Source: Winogradskyella eximia (GTDB lineage Bacteria; Bacteroidota; Bacteroidia; Flavobacteriales; Flavobacteriaceae). From it: a DNA stretch of 64,000 nucleotides. The position numbers were made by a program, and so were the translations under genes. Location: NCBI RefSeq assembly GCF_003386165.1, contig NZ_QRDV01000002.1:310001-374000 (forward strand). Reading direction: 5' to 3'. This document shows positions 28,001-36,654 of the stretch, in pieces. Numbering within the stretch: position 1 is the stretch's first letter; the number at the start of each line of letters is the position of its first letter. The notes below the pieces were generated by a model that searched no databases, was not told the origin of the DNA, and saw only the letters and a list, made by a program, of their open reading frames with translations.

Positions 28001-29581
28001 AAAATCGAATGCTTTTATATCTTCAGAAAAATCTACTAAACCATTAAAATCGAGTTGTAAATTAAGGTCTTCAGCTTTTACAACACCATTAAAAATTTTA
28101 TTTCCAAGATCACCAGAAAGCGAAATATCTCTGTAAGTATAACCGTTATAATCTAAAACAAAAATATCTCCTTTCACATCTGTGCTTAAATTATCTATAG
28201 TAAACCCTTTTCCATTTACATCTAAATTTAAAGATGTATTTTTAATTAGTGGGTCGTTAAGTAGTGCACCTATATTAAATTCATCTAAAACAATGTTTCC
28301 AACATAATCCGCATTATCTATATTGTCAATGTTTGTAAGTTTTAAATCCGATTTAATAAACCCTAAATCAGTATCGATATCAATTTTTGCTTCTACTTTT
28401 TTTGCTGTAATATAAGAGGTGCCTTTTATTTTAAAATTACCAACTTTAGAAATTACACTTGGTATAGAATTACCTAACAATCTTGGCATTAAAGCGGTTA
28501 AGTCATAGTAATTTGAAGCTAGATTTTGAAACTTGCCTTCTAATGCAAAACTGTCGTCTGCTCTACTAAATAAATTTTTGAATGTAATATCTCCAACAAT
28601 TCTTGTGTTTCTAGTAGTACTAACATTAAGATTTGTAGCTACTAGATTATTTAAAGTACCAGATAAATCTGCGTTTAATTGGGCATGTTGGTCAGTTCCA
28701 AATTCATCAAAAAACACGTTTAACTCTGTTAAAGAGATGTCAGAATCCTTAAAGCTTGCTTCAACATTTACTTTGTCTGTAAAATGAGCAAAATCTTCAC
28801 GGTTGTAATTAAACCTTAGTTCTCCTTTAAGTTCAGAAAGTTCAGTTTTAATGTTTAAGTCACCAAAATTCATATGGTCTAGGGTGTACTCAAAATTTGC
28901 CATTAAATTTTTAACAGCAATGCCTCTACTATCTCTAAAACCTAATTTATTTATTCTACATCTAACCTCAGGACCATTAATTAAGAAATCGGTTGTATTT
29001 GCATTGAGTTCTGTAAATTCAAAAATTTTAGGTGTTTCTAAATTTTCGTCAATTAACCTAAAAATGCCATTTTGAATAGAAACATCGCTCGAGGAAAACA
29101 AAAATTCACTTGGTCCAACTCTTGGGTTATCATCATCGAACTTTGCAACAAAAATATCTAAGTTTGAATCTTTCTCTCCTTTATATGTTTTATGATTAAA
29201 AATCACATTCTGAAGATCTATGTCTCCAAAATTCAACTTACTGTTTAAAAGATTATTAAAACTAATGATAGAACTGTTTAATTCTCCTACACTAATCAGT
29301 GTATCCTTTTTATAATCTCTAATTAAAATTCCTTTTAACTCTACATCACCATTAAGTTGTAAACCTACTCGAGCAACATTAATGTTTGTCTTAAAATCCT
29401 TGTTAACAGTATCAGTAACATATTTACCTAACTTGGTTTGTACTGCAGGAATTGAGAGTACTAAAAACAAAATGAAAAAAAGGAGCAATATAATTGCTAC
29501 AATTTTACCTAATATTTTAAGTATCCGTTTGATAGAATTTATAGATTTTAATGTGTGATTTCTTATTACCTTTGCGCCCAC
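25076..29581 (-). CDS. tamB: Translocation and assembly module protein TamB
   Basis: A 1501-residue AsmA/TamB-type protein with one N-terminal helix (about residues 24-45) anchoring it in the inner membrane and a very long periplasmic beta-groove expected to span to the outer membrane. The C-terminal 450 residues carry the TamB (DUF490) domain, including INTNGAFNMWGDFVVYEGTYNF, and end in a charged tail. The family bridges both membranes for lipid transport or outer-membrane protein assembly. The frame starts at GTG; no ATG lies before the TM helix, so GTG is the most reasonable start. It is divergent from tsaD, with only 69 bases between the two start codons, as commonly seen in this family. 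Confidence 0.9.
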   Translation of the reverse strand: MGAKVIRNHTLKSINSIKRILKILGKIVAIILLLFFILFLVLSIPAVQTKLGKYVTDTVNKDFKTNINVARVGLQLNGDVELKGILIRDYKKDTLISVGELNSSIISFNNLLNSKLNFGDIDLQNVIFNHKTYKGEKDSNLDIFVAKFDDDNPRVGPSEFLFSSSDVSIQNGIFRLIDENLETPKIFEFTELNANTTDFLINGPEVRCRINKLGFRDSRGIAVKNLMANFEYTLDHMNFGDLNIKTELSELKGELRFNYNREDFAHFTDKVNVEASFKDSDISLTELNVFFDEFGTDQHAQLNADLSGTLNNLVATNLNVSTTRNTRIVGDITFKNLFSRADDSFALEGKFQNLASNYYDLTALMPRLLGNSIPSVISKVGNFKIKGTSYITAKKVEAKIDIDTDLGFIKSDLKLTNIDNIDNADYVGNIVLDEFNIGALLNDPLIKNTSLNLDVNGKGFTIDNLSTDVKGDIFVLDYNGYTYRDISLSGDLGNKIFNGVVKAEDLNLQLDFNGLVDFSEDIKAFDFKAQVGYANLNKLNFVTRDSISEFRGLVTMTAKGSTLDNATGDINIQNTTYKNQDGSYNFQDFDIVSSFNENERTISINSPDIIDGKITGQFKTKDILGLVENSVGSIYTNYVPNKVEANQYINFRFNIYSKIAAVFFKDLTIGKNTFIEGRIETDEKGFELTFNSPEIKFQDYFANNINVTIDNSNPLYNTYIEIDSLSAGIYNASQFSLINVTKRDTLLIKSEFKGGTNNIDDFNLNLFYTIDETNQSVVGFRKSDVKFKGYDWLLNAKKDTLNKIRFDRKFKNFDIFPIKITQGDEEILVSGSVKDSINKDFNVDFKDVQLVKITPRIDSLALKGIVNGKLDVVQNNGVYLPKSNVEISGLFVNDYDLGNLKAKVEGNNSLTNYNVDVTLVNDNLKSLDAKGTIDVGQNDPKIDVDVVFEEFLLDPLNPLGEGVINNIRGLVSGYANVTGSLRKPAIYGELLLDRAGLAIPYLNVDYGFDFDSKVSLRGQQFIFNDVSMTDSKYFSKGNLNGFIAHDNFSDWKLGLVLTTDRLLVLNTEESEDELYYGTGFISGSAEIKGPTDQLVIEVNDGRTEAGTEFFIPLNDSESFGDNSFIQFLSPEEKQARINGIITEQIEVKGLVLDFDLDVNENAVIEIVIDKEAGSTIKGRGRGGLNFLINTNGAFNMWGDFVVYEGTYNFKYEGLVEKKFKVERGGSIVWEGDPLRAELNLKAVYEGSANPSVLLDNPISQSIDVEVEIHLTGQLEQPDPQFDFRFPGVSSTVKSELDYRLSSKEERDNQALIFLATGGFSNGVRGANFTGTISERLTGIVNNLFGSSNGNLDVGLNFELGQDTPELQTNNKVGVTLQTKISDKILVNGKVGVPFGSASQTVISGDVQIDLLLNEDGTLRAKVFNRENSIRNFGEEIGFTQGVGLSYNVEFDSFKELIQIIFSGKNRKDNEIDKTKEKKDNKDNDLMPDYMTVKEKKTKTRS

Positions 29582-29650
29582 AATACGCTGTTAAGCATTG
29601 TGTTTTGCTTTAATTGGTAAAATTAACAATTATTGTGCCTAATATCGACT

Positions 29651-30673
29651 ATGGAAAAAGAAAATATTTATATCCTAGGAATTGAGTCGTCTTGCGATGA
29701 CACTTCTGCTGCTATACTTTGTAACGACCGTATTTTAAGTAATGTTGTTGCAGACCAAAAAATTCATTCTGAGTACGGAGGAGTTGTTCCAGAATTGGCA
29801 TCGAGAGCACACCAACAAAACATTGTTCCTGTTGTACACCAAGCTATTGAAAAAGCAGGCATTAAAAAAGAACAATTAAGTGCTGTTGCTTTTACACGAG
29901 GACCAGGATTAATGGGTTCTTTATTAGTTGGGACATCTTTTGCAAAATCCTTAGCATACGGTTTAGATATTCCATTGATTGATGTTAACCATATGCAAGC
30001 ACATATTTTGGCACATTTTATTGATGAAAAAGACCATAAAAAACCTCCCTTTCCTTTTTTAGCCATGACCATTTCTGGTGGACATACTCAGATTGTAAAA
30101 GTGAAAAGTTATTTTGAAATGGAAGTTTTAGGAGAAACCATTGATGATGCCGTTGGCGAAGCCTATGATAAGAGCGGTAAAGTTTTAGGTTTAGGTTATC
30201 CTGCTGGTCCTGAAATTGATAGAAGAGCACAACTTGGAAATCCAAAAGCTTATCAATTTACTAAACCAAAAGTAGATGGATTGAATTTTAGCTTTTCTGG
30301 ATTAAAAACTAATATTCTCTATTTTGTACAGCGCGAAGTCAAAGCAAACCCTAATTTTATAGAAGAAAATCTCAATGATATTTGTGCTTCAATTCAATAT
30401 ACTATAATCGGGATTTTAATGGCGAAATTAAAATTAGCCGTTAAGCAAACAGGCATAAATCATATTGCCATTGGAGGAGGCGTTTCTGCTAATTCTGGAA
30501 TTAGAAAAGCTTTAAAAGATGCTGAAAGCAAATTTGGCTGGACGAGTTATATTCCAAAATTTGAATACACCACAGATAATGCTGCAATGATTGCTATTGT
30601 TGGTTATTTGAAATATTTAGAAAAGGATTTTTCAGATTTTGATGTCATGGCCACTGCACGATTAAAAATATAG
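29651..30673 (+). CDS. tsaD: tRNA N6-adenosine threonylcarbamoyltransferase TsaD
   Basis: TsaD transfers the threonylcarbamoyl group to A37 of ANN-decoding tRNAs, acting with TsaB, TsaC and TsaE. The metal site is HMQAH (His114 and His118). Other hallmarks are GIESSCDDTS (10-19), the GGGVSAN nucleotide loop and the substrate segment EAYDKSGKVLGLGYPAGPEID. I use the ATG at 29651; the longer frame from 29633 adds six residues not typical of the family. It is divergent from tamB. Confidence 0.95.
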   Translation: MEKENIYILGIESSCDDTSAAILCNDRILSNVVADQKIHSEYGGVVPELASRAHQQNIVPVVHQAIEKAGIKKEQLSAVAFTRGPGLMGSLLVGTSFAKSLAYGLDIPLIDVNHMQAHILAHFIDEKDHKKPPFPFLAMTISGGHTQIVKVKSYFEMEVLGETIDDAVGEAYDKSGKVLGLGYPAGPEIDRRAQLGNPKAYQFTKPKVDGLNFSFSGLKTNILYFVQREVKANPNFIEENLNDICASIQYTIIGILMAKLKLAVKQTGINHIAIGGGVSANSGIRKALKDAESKFGWTSYIPKFEYTTDNAAMIAIVGYLKYLEKDFSDFDVMATARLKI

Positions 30674-30891
30674 AGCTAAAATATAACTCTGTTGATGCTC
30701 CCAACAAAATTCTATTGCTATCTACAATTCAATTATATTTATTAAGTTCTCATCACTATACTTTTAAATCATAATTACACCAATAAACAAAATTGTTAAA
30801 ACATCTGTTAACATCCTTTTAACCCTTAACTTCTATTGTGTCTTAAAATTTAGTTCTTTTGCATAACCCCAAAATCTAAACCAATTTAATT

Positions 30892-31524
30892 ATGAAACAT
30901 TTATTTACTCTTCTACTTTTTATTCCATTATTTGGCTTTTCTCAAATGGCCTTAGAACAACAATTAGATTCTATTTCCACATCTGATGAAGCTACCTCAT
31001 TTTTAAAAGAGAATAAACCAAAACAAGGCAAACTTTTTACATTTAATAAAGAAAAGCACAAAACCAGATTGGCTAATGATCTTTTTAATTTGTCTAAAGG
31101 AGGAAAAAAAGTAATTAGAACCGATTTTAAAAAAACCTATTATAAAGTTATAGATAAAGCTGAAGTAGATTACATAAAATTCAATATTATTGTTATTGAT
31201 GCTTCAAAAACAACTGTTGAAGAAGCTATTGAAAAACGCGACAAAGTGTTAGCTCAATACAAAGAAGGCTACAGATTTAAAGACTTAGCGAAACATTATT
31301 CAACTGGTCGTACAGCAAAAAAAGGAGGCGATACAGGTTGGATTAAAGCAGGTGAAATGTCTGCTGCTTTTGATGAAGTTGCTTTTAATGAAAACCATGC
31401 TATTGATGATATATTTTCTATTGACGATATAGAAAATAAAAAATATTACCTAGCTGTAAAAACAGAAAATAAAACTCCAATTGAAGAAATTGTTGTTTTA
31501 AAATTTTCTGAAAACATTGAGTAA
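30892..31524 (+). CDS. Exported parvulin-type peptidyl-prolyl isomerase
   Basis: A signal peptide (MKHLFTLLLFIPLFGFSQ) leads a 190-residue mature protein. The parvulin domain is at about residues 95-205: YKEGYRFKDLAKHYSTG, then KKGGDTGWIKAGEMSAAFDEVAF, which has the usual GGDLGW-like core. It probably assists folding of envelope proteins, like PpiD or SurA, but is much shorter than either and lacks an obvious second domain. The stop TAA overlaps the ATG of rsmE by one base (TAATG), so the genes are coupled and head the 30892-35920 cluster. Confidence 0.88.
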   Translation: MKHLFTLLLFIPLFGFSQMALEQQLDSISTSDEATSFLKENKPKQGKLFTFNKEKHKTRLANDLFNLSKGGKKVIRTDFKKTYYKVIDKAEVDYIKFNIIVIDASKTTVEEAIEKRDKVLAQYKEGYRFKDLAKHYSTGRTAKKGGDTGWIKAGEMSAAFDEVAFNENHAIDDIFSIDDIENKKYYLAVKTENKTPIEEIVVLKFSENIE

Positions 31525-32231
31525 TGCAATTATTCTACAACGCAAATATTTCTGAAAACGATGTTAGCTTTACTTTCGATAAAGATGAAAGTAGACATAT
31601 TTCTAAAGTTTTACGTAAAACAATTGGAGATATATTACATATTACTAATGGACAGGGCTGGTTATTTACTGCTGAAATTACAATGGCTGCACAGAAGAAC
31701 TGTGTAGTTTCCATAATCTCTAAAAGTTTACAAACCAAAAGAAATTACAATCTACATTTAGCTGTTGCACCAACTAAAATGAATGATAGATACGAGTGGT
31801 TTTTAGAAAAAGCAACTGAAATTGGTATAGAAACCATTACGCCAATAATATGTGATCATAGCGAAAGAAAAATAGTTAAGATTGAGCGTTTTGAAAAAAT
31901 AATCCAATCTGCGATGAAACAATCGTTACAATGTTATTTGCCAAAATTAAATTCACCAATAGCTTTTAAAGATTTTATAAATCAAGATTTCACAGACCAA
32001 ACTTTTATTGCGCATTGTGAAGAAACCGATAAAAAATCTTTAAAGTCTCAATTAGAACAAAAAACCGATTGTACTATTTTAATTGGTCCAGAAGGAGACT
32101 TTAGCGTTAAAGAAATCGAAATGGCCTTGCAACGTCACTTTATTCCTGTAACTTTGGGAGAGACACGCTTAAGAACAGAAACTGCTGCCATTGCAGCTTG
32201 CCATTCTGTAGCATTTTTAAATGAACTTTAA
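31524..32231 (+). CDS. rsmE: 16S rRNA m3U1498 methyltransferase RsmE
   Basis: A SPOUT-class RNA methyltransferase of 235 residues. The N-terminal PUA-like domain (1-70) precedes the SPOUT domain with the knotted AdoMet site: IGPEGDFSVKEIE near 186-198 and LGETRLRTETAAIAA near 210-224, the diagnostic RsmE motif. It modifies 16S rRNA in the mature 30S subunit. Start and stop overlap neighbouring genes by one base on both sides, consistent with tight co-translation with the parvulin and DUF4159 genes. Confidence 0.94.
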   Translation: MQLFYNANISENDVSFTFDKDESRHISKVLRKTIGDILHITNGQGWLFTAEITMAAQKNCVVSIISKSLQTKRNYNLHLAVAPTKMNDRYEWFLEKATEIGIETITPIICDHSERKIVKIERFEKIIQSAMKQSLQCYLPKLNSPIAFKDFINQDFTDQTFIAHCEETDKKSLKSQLEQKTDCTILIGPEGDFSVKEIEMALQRHFIPVTLGETRLRTETAAIAACHSVAFLNEL

Positions 32232-32872
32232 TGAAAGTATATAGCTCTATTTTCTTTTCTTTATTTTCTTTGTTCTTGTTTTCGCAAGACGTAGCCATTC
32301 TAAAATATAAAGGTGGTGGTGATTGGTATAGTAATCCAACAGCTTTACCAAATTTAGTAAAATATTGTAATGATAATATAGACACTAATATTAACGAAAA
32401 TATACAAACCGTTGAAGCTGGTAGTACTGACATTTTTCAGTTTCCCTTTTTACACATGACGGGTCATGGAAATGTATTCTTCAGTGATGATGATGCAGAA
32501 AACTTAAGAAACTATCTTATCTCTGGCGGATTTCTGCATATAGATGACAATTACGGAATGGAACCATACATTACTAAAGAGTTAAAGAAAGTGTTTCCTA
32601 ATAATGATTTGATTGAAATTCCTAAAGATCATAAAATATTCAGTTCAGCTTATGAATTCGCTAATGGTTTACCAAAAATCCATGAACACGATGGTAAAGC
32701 ACCTCAAGCTTTTGGTATTTTCTATGAAAGTAGATTGGTATTACTTTTTACATTTGAAAGTGATTTAGGTGATGGTTGGGAAGACCAAGAAGTGCATAAC
32801 GATCCTGAAGATGTTAGAGAAAAAGCACTTAAAATGGGAGCTAATATTGTTAAATATGCTTTTGAAAATTAA
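32231..32872 (+). CDS. DUF4159 domain-containing exported protein
   Basis: A 213-residue protein with a signal peptide (MKVYSSIFFSLFSLFLFSQ). The remainder matches the DUF4159 family: VAILKYKGGGDWYSNPTAL after the signal, then FLHMTGHGNVFFSDDDAENLRNYL, a GGFLHIDDNYGM motif and a C-terminal segment with DGKAPQAFG. The domain resembles a class I glutamine-amidotransferase-like fold, but catalytic residues are not evident; function is unknown. The ATG overlaps the rsmE stop by one base. In Bacteroidota such proteins commonly sit next to rsmE. Confidence 0.88.
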   Translation: MKVYSSIFFSLFSLFLFSQDVAILKYKGGGDWYSNPTALPNLVKYCNDNIDTNINENIQTVEAGSTDIFQFPFLHMTGHGNVFFSDDDAENLRNYLISGGFLHIDDNYGMEPYITKELKKVFPNNDLIEIPKDHKIFSSAYEFANGLPKIHEHDGKAPQAFGIFYESRLVLLFTFESDLGDGWEDQEVHNDPEDVREKALKMGANIVKYAFEN

Positions 32873-32885
32873 AGACCAAAACAAC

Positions 32886-33077
32886 ATGAAAAAGTTCTCA
32901 CTTAAATATAAAATTGTCGCTCTATTATTAGTCTTGGCTTTTACAACTCAATCTATGGAAACAATAAACAGTCATACTTATAAAGTTGGCGTTGATAGTT
33001 ATCATTACGAATGTGGTTGTTTTGGATGTTATCCAACACATTTATCTGCAACCTGTAAATCTGATAAGTTCCACTAA
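32886..33077 (+). CDS. Tiny exported cysteine-rich peptide, 63 aa
   Basis: An unnamed short gene between the DUF4159 and SpoU genes. It begins MKKFSLKYKIVALLLVLAF, a strong N-terminal signal or membrane anchor, and its 40-residue remainder has four cysteines in ECGCFGCYPTHLSATC plus several His. The spacing C-x-C-x2-C-x8-C could bind metal or form disulfides. It starts 13 bases after the DUF4159 stop and ends 16 bases before the likely TTG start of the SpoU gene, so it fits the operon without overlap. No family is recognised. Confidence 0.55.
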   Translation: MKKFSLKYKIVALLLVLAFTTQSMETINSHTYKVGVDSYHYECGCFGCYPTHLSATCKSDKFH

Positions 33078-33093
33078 CATTAATAACCTATTA

Positions 33094-33600
33094 TTGCAAC
33101 TCACTCACTACAATTCCAGTTTTAAGAAACAAAAACATTCTATTACAGTAATTTGTGATAATGTTACAAATGCGCCAAATATTGGAAGTTTGTTTAGAAT
33201 TGCAGATGCCTTTGGTATTGAACAACTTATATTTTGTGGTTCAGATATTCCATTAGGTAAACGAATGACAAAAACATCGCGCTCTACAGAAAAGTACGTT
33301 AATCACAGTGTAGAAGAAGATATTGAATCAAGAATAGAAATTTTAAAAGCAAGTGGATTTTATTTAATCGCTTTAGAAATCACAGAAAAAAGCCAATCAT
33401 TATCTGAATTTAAATTGCAAACCAATCAACCAATTGCATTAATCTTAGGAGATGAAAACTTTGGAATATCGGATACTATTTTAAATCAAGCTGATGCAAT
33501 TATTCATATTAATATGTACGGAAACAACAGTAGTATGAATGTAGTTCAAGCTACCGGAATTGCGCTTTACGAAATCACAAAGCAGCTTAATGCAGATTAA
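33094..33600 (+). CDS. SpoU/TrmH-family RNA 2'-O-methyltransferase
   Basis: A 168-residue SPOUT methyltransferase with the three SpoU motifs: NVTNAPNIGSLFRIADAFG, then the ALILGDENFGISD motif and the C-terminal NMYGNNSSMNVVQATGIALYE. It 2'-O-methylates RNA, target unknown. The longest frame would start at ATG 32986, inside the small peptide gene. The TTG at 33094 gives MQLTHYNSSF, the kind of N-terminus expected for this short type, and avoids the overlap, so I prefer it. It is followed 42 bases later by the AI-2E permease gene. Confidence 0.85.
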   Translation: MQLTHYNSSFKKQKHSITVICDNVTNAPNIGSLFRIADAFGIEQLIFCGSDIPLGKRMTKTSRSTEKYVNHSVEEDIESRIEILKASGFYLIALEITEKSQSLSEFKLQTNQPIALILGDENFGISDTILNQADAIIHINMYGNNSSMNVVQATGIALYEITKQLNAD

Positions 33601-33642
33601 ATCTGTATATTTTATCTCAACATCTTTAACTATATTTATCAC

Positions 33643-34731
33643 ATGAATTCAAAAACAATTGCCAACGGTATTTTAAGAGCACTAGGGATTATCCTAGCTG
33701 TTGTGATTGTTTTGTTTTTTCTTTTTAAAATTCAATCGGTAATTATCTATATCGCTATTGCTGTAGTTATTTCATTAATCGGAAGACCTATTATACTGTT
33801 TTTAAGAAAACGATTAAAATTTAATAATACATTGGCCGTTGTTACCACTATGATTATTCTTCTAAGCCTTTTAGTTGGACTTATAGGACTTTTTATTCCA
33901 TTAATTATAGAACAAGGTCAAAATTTAGCATTATTAAATATTGATCAACTACAAGTAAATATTGAAAATCTTTACGATCAAATCATTACCTATTTTCAAT
34001 TCAACAACATTGACATTGAACAATCAATCGAAGATTCTCATTTACTTTCAAAACTAGATTTTGCAATAATACCTGACTTTTTTAATAGTTTTATAAGTGG
34101 TTTAGGTAGCTTTAGTGTTGGTTTATTTTCAGTTTTATTCATTTCTTTTTTCTTTTTAAAGGATAGTAAACTATTTGAAGAAGGTTTAATGACATTTATT
34201 CCAAAAGGTAAAGAAGAACGCTCTAAACGCTCAATCACCACTATAAAAGATCTATTGTCGCGCTATTTTGTAGGACTCATATTTCAAATTTTAATTCTTT
34301 TTATAATTTACACCATTGTATTATTGATTTTTGGCATTGATAACGCTATTGTTATTGCATTCCTATGTGCACTTCTTAATCTAGTGCCTTATGTTGGGCC
34401 TTTAGTTAGCGGTTTTTTAATACTCTTATTAAGCATGTCTAGTAATTTAGGAGAAAGTTTTAGCGAGGTTATTTTACCAAAAACAACTTATGTAATGATT
34501 GGTTTTATATTTGCGCAATTGGTAGACAATTTCTTTAGTCAGCCTTATATATTTTCAAAAAGTGTAAAATCACATCCTTTAGAAATTTTTCTAGTTATTA
34601 TCATCTCAGGCATTTTATTTGGTGTTGTGGGTATGATTGTAGCAATACCTACTTATACAGCCATAAAAGTTATTTTGAAAGAATTCTTATCGGAATATAA
34701 CATGGTTCAAAAATTAACTAAAGGACTGTAG
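33643..34731 (+). CDS. AI-2E family transporter (PerM-like permease)
   Basis: A 362-residue polytopic membrane protein with about eight helices, in the arrangement of the AI-2E exporter/PerM family: two N-terminal helix pairs, a soluble region around 105-160 and a C-terminal block of helices with LVPYVGPLVSGFLIL and GVVGMIVAIPTYTA. Family members export autoinducer-2 or act as Na+/H+ antiporters; the substrate is unknown. It stands between two RNA methyltransferase genes, seven bases before the following TTG start, and probably belongs to the 30892-35920 transcription unit. Confidence 0.9.
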   Translation: MNSKTIANGILRALGIILAVVIVLFFLFKIQSVIIYIAIAVVISLIGRPIILFLRKRLKFNNTLAVVTTMIILLSLLVGLIGLFIPLIIEQGQNLALLNIDQLQVNIENLYDQIITYFQFNNIDIEQSIEDSHLLSKLDFAIIPDFFNSFISGLGSFSVGLFSVLFISFFFLKDSKLFEEGLMTFIPKGKEERSKRSITTIKDLLSRYFVGLIFQILILFIIYTIVLLIFGIDNAIVIAFLCALLNLVPYVGPLVSGFLILLLSMSSNLGESFSEVILPKTTYVMIGFIFAQLVDNFFSQPYIFSKSVKSHPLEIFLVIIISGILFGVVGMIVAIPTYTAIKVILKEFLSEYNMVQKLTKGL

Positions 34732-34738
34732 TATTAAT

Positions 34739-35920
34739 TTGAATAAAGATATACTACATACTGAAATACAAGAATTTATAAATAATAATCTAAGCTCAGA
34801 TGCTGCAGAATTATTATTAAAAGGAGTGCCTTTTAAACATGTTGATTCAAAGTTAATAATAGAACAAATTGAAGCTAAAAAACGCTGCGAAAAGAAACTA
34901 CCAACGTGGTATAATACAAAAAACATATACTTCCCTAATAAGTTAAATATAGAACAAACTTCTTCTGAAACTACTGCAAAATATAAATCTAATTTAGTTT
35001 CTGGAAATAATATAATTGATCTTACAGGAGGATTTGGCGTTGATACGTTTTACTTTTCAAAACAATTAAAAAATGTAATTCACTGTGAGATTAACACAGA
35101 ACTTTCAGAAATAGTTCTTCATAATTTTGAAGCTTTACAAATTTCAAACATCAACAACGTAAATGATAATGGAATAGACGTTTTAAAGCGTTTAAACCAA
35201 TCTTTCGATTGGATTTATATAGATCCTTCACGTCGTGATGATTTAAAGCAAAAAGTGTTTTTATTAGCAGACTGTGAGCCTAATATTAAAACGCATCAAG
35301 ATTTATTGCTTAAACATGCAAAAAATGTGATGATTAAAACGTCGCCTTTATTAGATTTAACAGCAACACTTTCTGATTTAAATAATGTTAAACAAATCCA
35401 TATCGTAGCCGTTAATAATGAAGTAAAGGAATTACTATGGATTTTAGAGCGTGATTATAAAGGTAAAGTTGAAGTAAAATCCATCAATTTAAAAAAGAAT
35501 AACGCTCAACATTTTAAATTTATATTCAATGAAGAATTTAACGCTATTGCAAATTATAGTAAACCACTCACCTATTTGTACGAACCGAATTCTGCAGTTT
35601 TAAAATCTGGTGGTTTTAATTCTATTAGCGATATTTTAAATATTAATAAATTACACAAGCATTCTCACTTATATACATCTGAAATAATAGTAGATTTCCC
35701 AGGCAGACATTTTAAAATTATAAAGGTTTTAACCTACAACAAAAAGGCTTTTTCCAAAGAAAAAATAAGCAAGGCTAATGTTACAACTAGAAATTTTCCG
35801 CTGTCTGTGAGTGAAATTAGAAAAAAACTTAAAATTAAAGATGGCGGAGACATATATTTATTCTTTACAATAAATATAAATGAAGAAAAAATTATTTTAG
35901 TTTGCTCAAAAATGAATTAA
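34739..35920 (+). CDS. THUMP-like class I SAM-dependent methyltransferase
   Basis: A 393-residue protein with a helical N-terminal part (1-90), a Rossmann methyltransferase domain with the AdoMet motif IIDLTGGFGVDTFYFS (about 97-112) and a DPSRRD motif (about 163-168), and a C-terminal THUMP-like domain (300-393). The DPSRR motif resembles motif IV of nucleic-acid methyltransferases, so an RNA substrate is likely. The frame starts at TTG, seven bases after the permease stop; no ATG is near. The gene abuts the convergent unknown gene at 35921 with no spacer, so the two transcripts must overlap. Confidence 0.88.
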   Translation: MNKDILHTEIQEFINNNLSSDAAELLLKGVPFKHVDSKLIIEQIEAKKRCEKKLPTWYNTKNIYFPNKLNIEQTSSETTAKYKSNLVSGNNIIDLTGGFGVDTFYFSKQLKNVIHCEINTELSEIVLHNFEALQISNINNVNDNGIDVLKRLNQSFDWIYIDPSRRDDLKQKVFLLADCEPNIKTHQDLLLKHAKNVMIKTSPLLDLTATLSDLNNVKQIHIVAVNNEVKELLWILERDYKGKVEVKSINLKKNNAQHFKFIFNEEFNAIANYSKPLTYLYEPNSAVLKSGGFNSISDILNINKLHKHSHLYTSEIIVDFPGRHFKIIKVLTYNKKAFSKEKISKANVTTRNFPLSVSEIRKKLKIKDGGDIYLFFTININEEKIILVCSKMN

Positions 35921-36514
35921 TTACAAAAAACCGTTTTGAGCAACTATCATTTCATTTCCCCAAAGTTTCACTAAATAAGAAATATCAATAGGAAAAAAGG
36001 AAGATGACCCATCTGTATTATATTTCACAGGACATTGAATTCTATTTCCATCAACTATCTCACACGTATTCTTTTTGTTATCAGAAATAAAAATAGCTTT
36101 AGAATCGATTTTTTGATACACCTTTTTTAAATCTATTATAGCATATTTTATAAATCCTTTAGCCTTTTTTACTTCAATTTTAGTACTATCAATAATACCG
36201 TAGGTAAAGTAATGGGCTTTCATTTTATAATATTCAGACTCGTGTCTTGACTTAAATTTATTATCATCTCGCCGGTATCTAATTGTAAAATCTGAATAAC
36301 TTTTATATTGTTCATCTCTAAACCGCTCTTGTACACTCATAATTTCATCACCATCTCTAAACACATAGTCTATTCCATCCATCATATCTATATATTTAGC
36401 ATAATCTTCTCTTAATTTAACTTCTTGCCATCCTAATTGCTTATAAATTAAGGGAAGTGCCAACCTTTTATGAACAAAATCAGTAAAACCTCTATCGTTT
36501 TTATAATTAGCCAT
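35921..36514 (-). CDS. Hypothetical protein, possible PD-(D/E)XK nuclease fold
   Basis: A 197-residue soluble protein of unknown function. Residues 45-80 (GIDYVF, then VQERFRDEQYKSYSDFTIRYRRD) look like the core of a restriction-nuclease-like fold: Asp49 in a strand, then Gln62-x-Arg64 in the place of the usual (D/E)-x-K, followed by a DFTIR strand. Later residues include a long basic strand region and a Cys pair (near 152 and 161). This reading is visual only. The gene stands alone on the minus strand, ending exactly at the end of the convergent methyltransferase gene. Confidence 0.6.
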   Translation of the reverse strand: MANYKNDRGFTDFVHKRLALPLIYKQLGWQEVKLREDYAKYIDMMDGIDYVFRDGDEIMSVQERFRDEQYKSYSDFTIRYRRDDNKFKSRHESEYYKMKAHYFTYGIIDSTKIEVKKAKGFIKYAIIDLKKVYQKIDSKAIFISDNKKNTCEIVDGNRIQCPVKYNTDGSSSFFPIDISYLVKLWGNEMIVAQNGFL

Positions 36515-36654
36515 ATTTCAAATTAGAATTTGTTTTTTAAATTATTTTTAAACTTATAAAATGATTAACTAGCCTTTATTTACCTGATAAATATACACTT
36601 AAATATATGATATAAAATATTGAAGTTTTTTTTTGAAAAAACTCAAAAAAAATG

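Noticed and set aside
29633..29650. Upstream ATG of tsaD
   Set aside because: It adds six residues not typical of TsaD; the ATG at 29651 gives the usual N-terminus.
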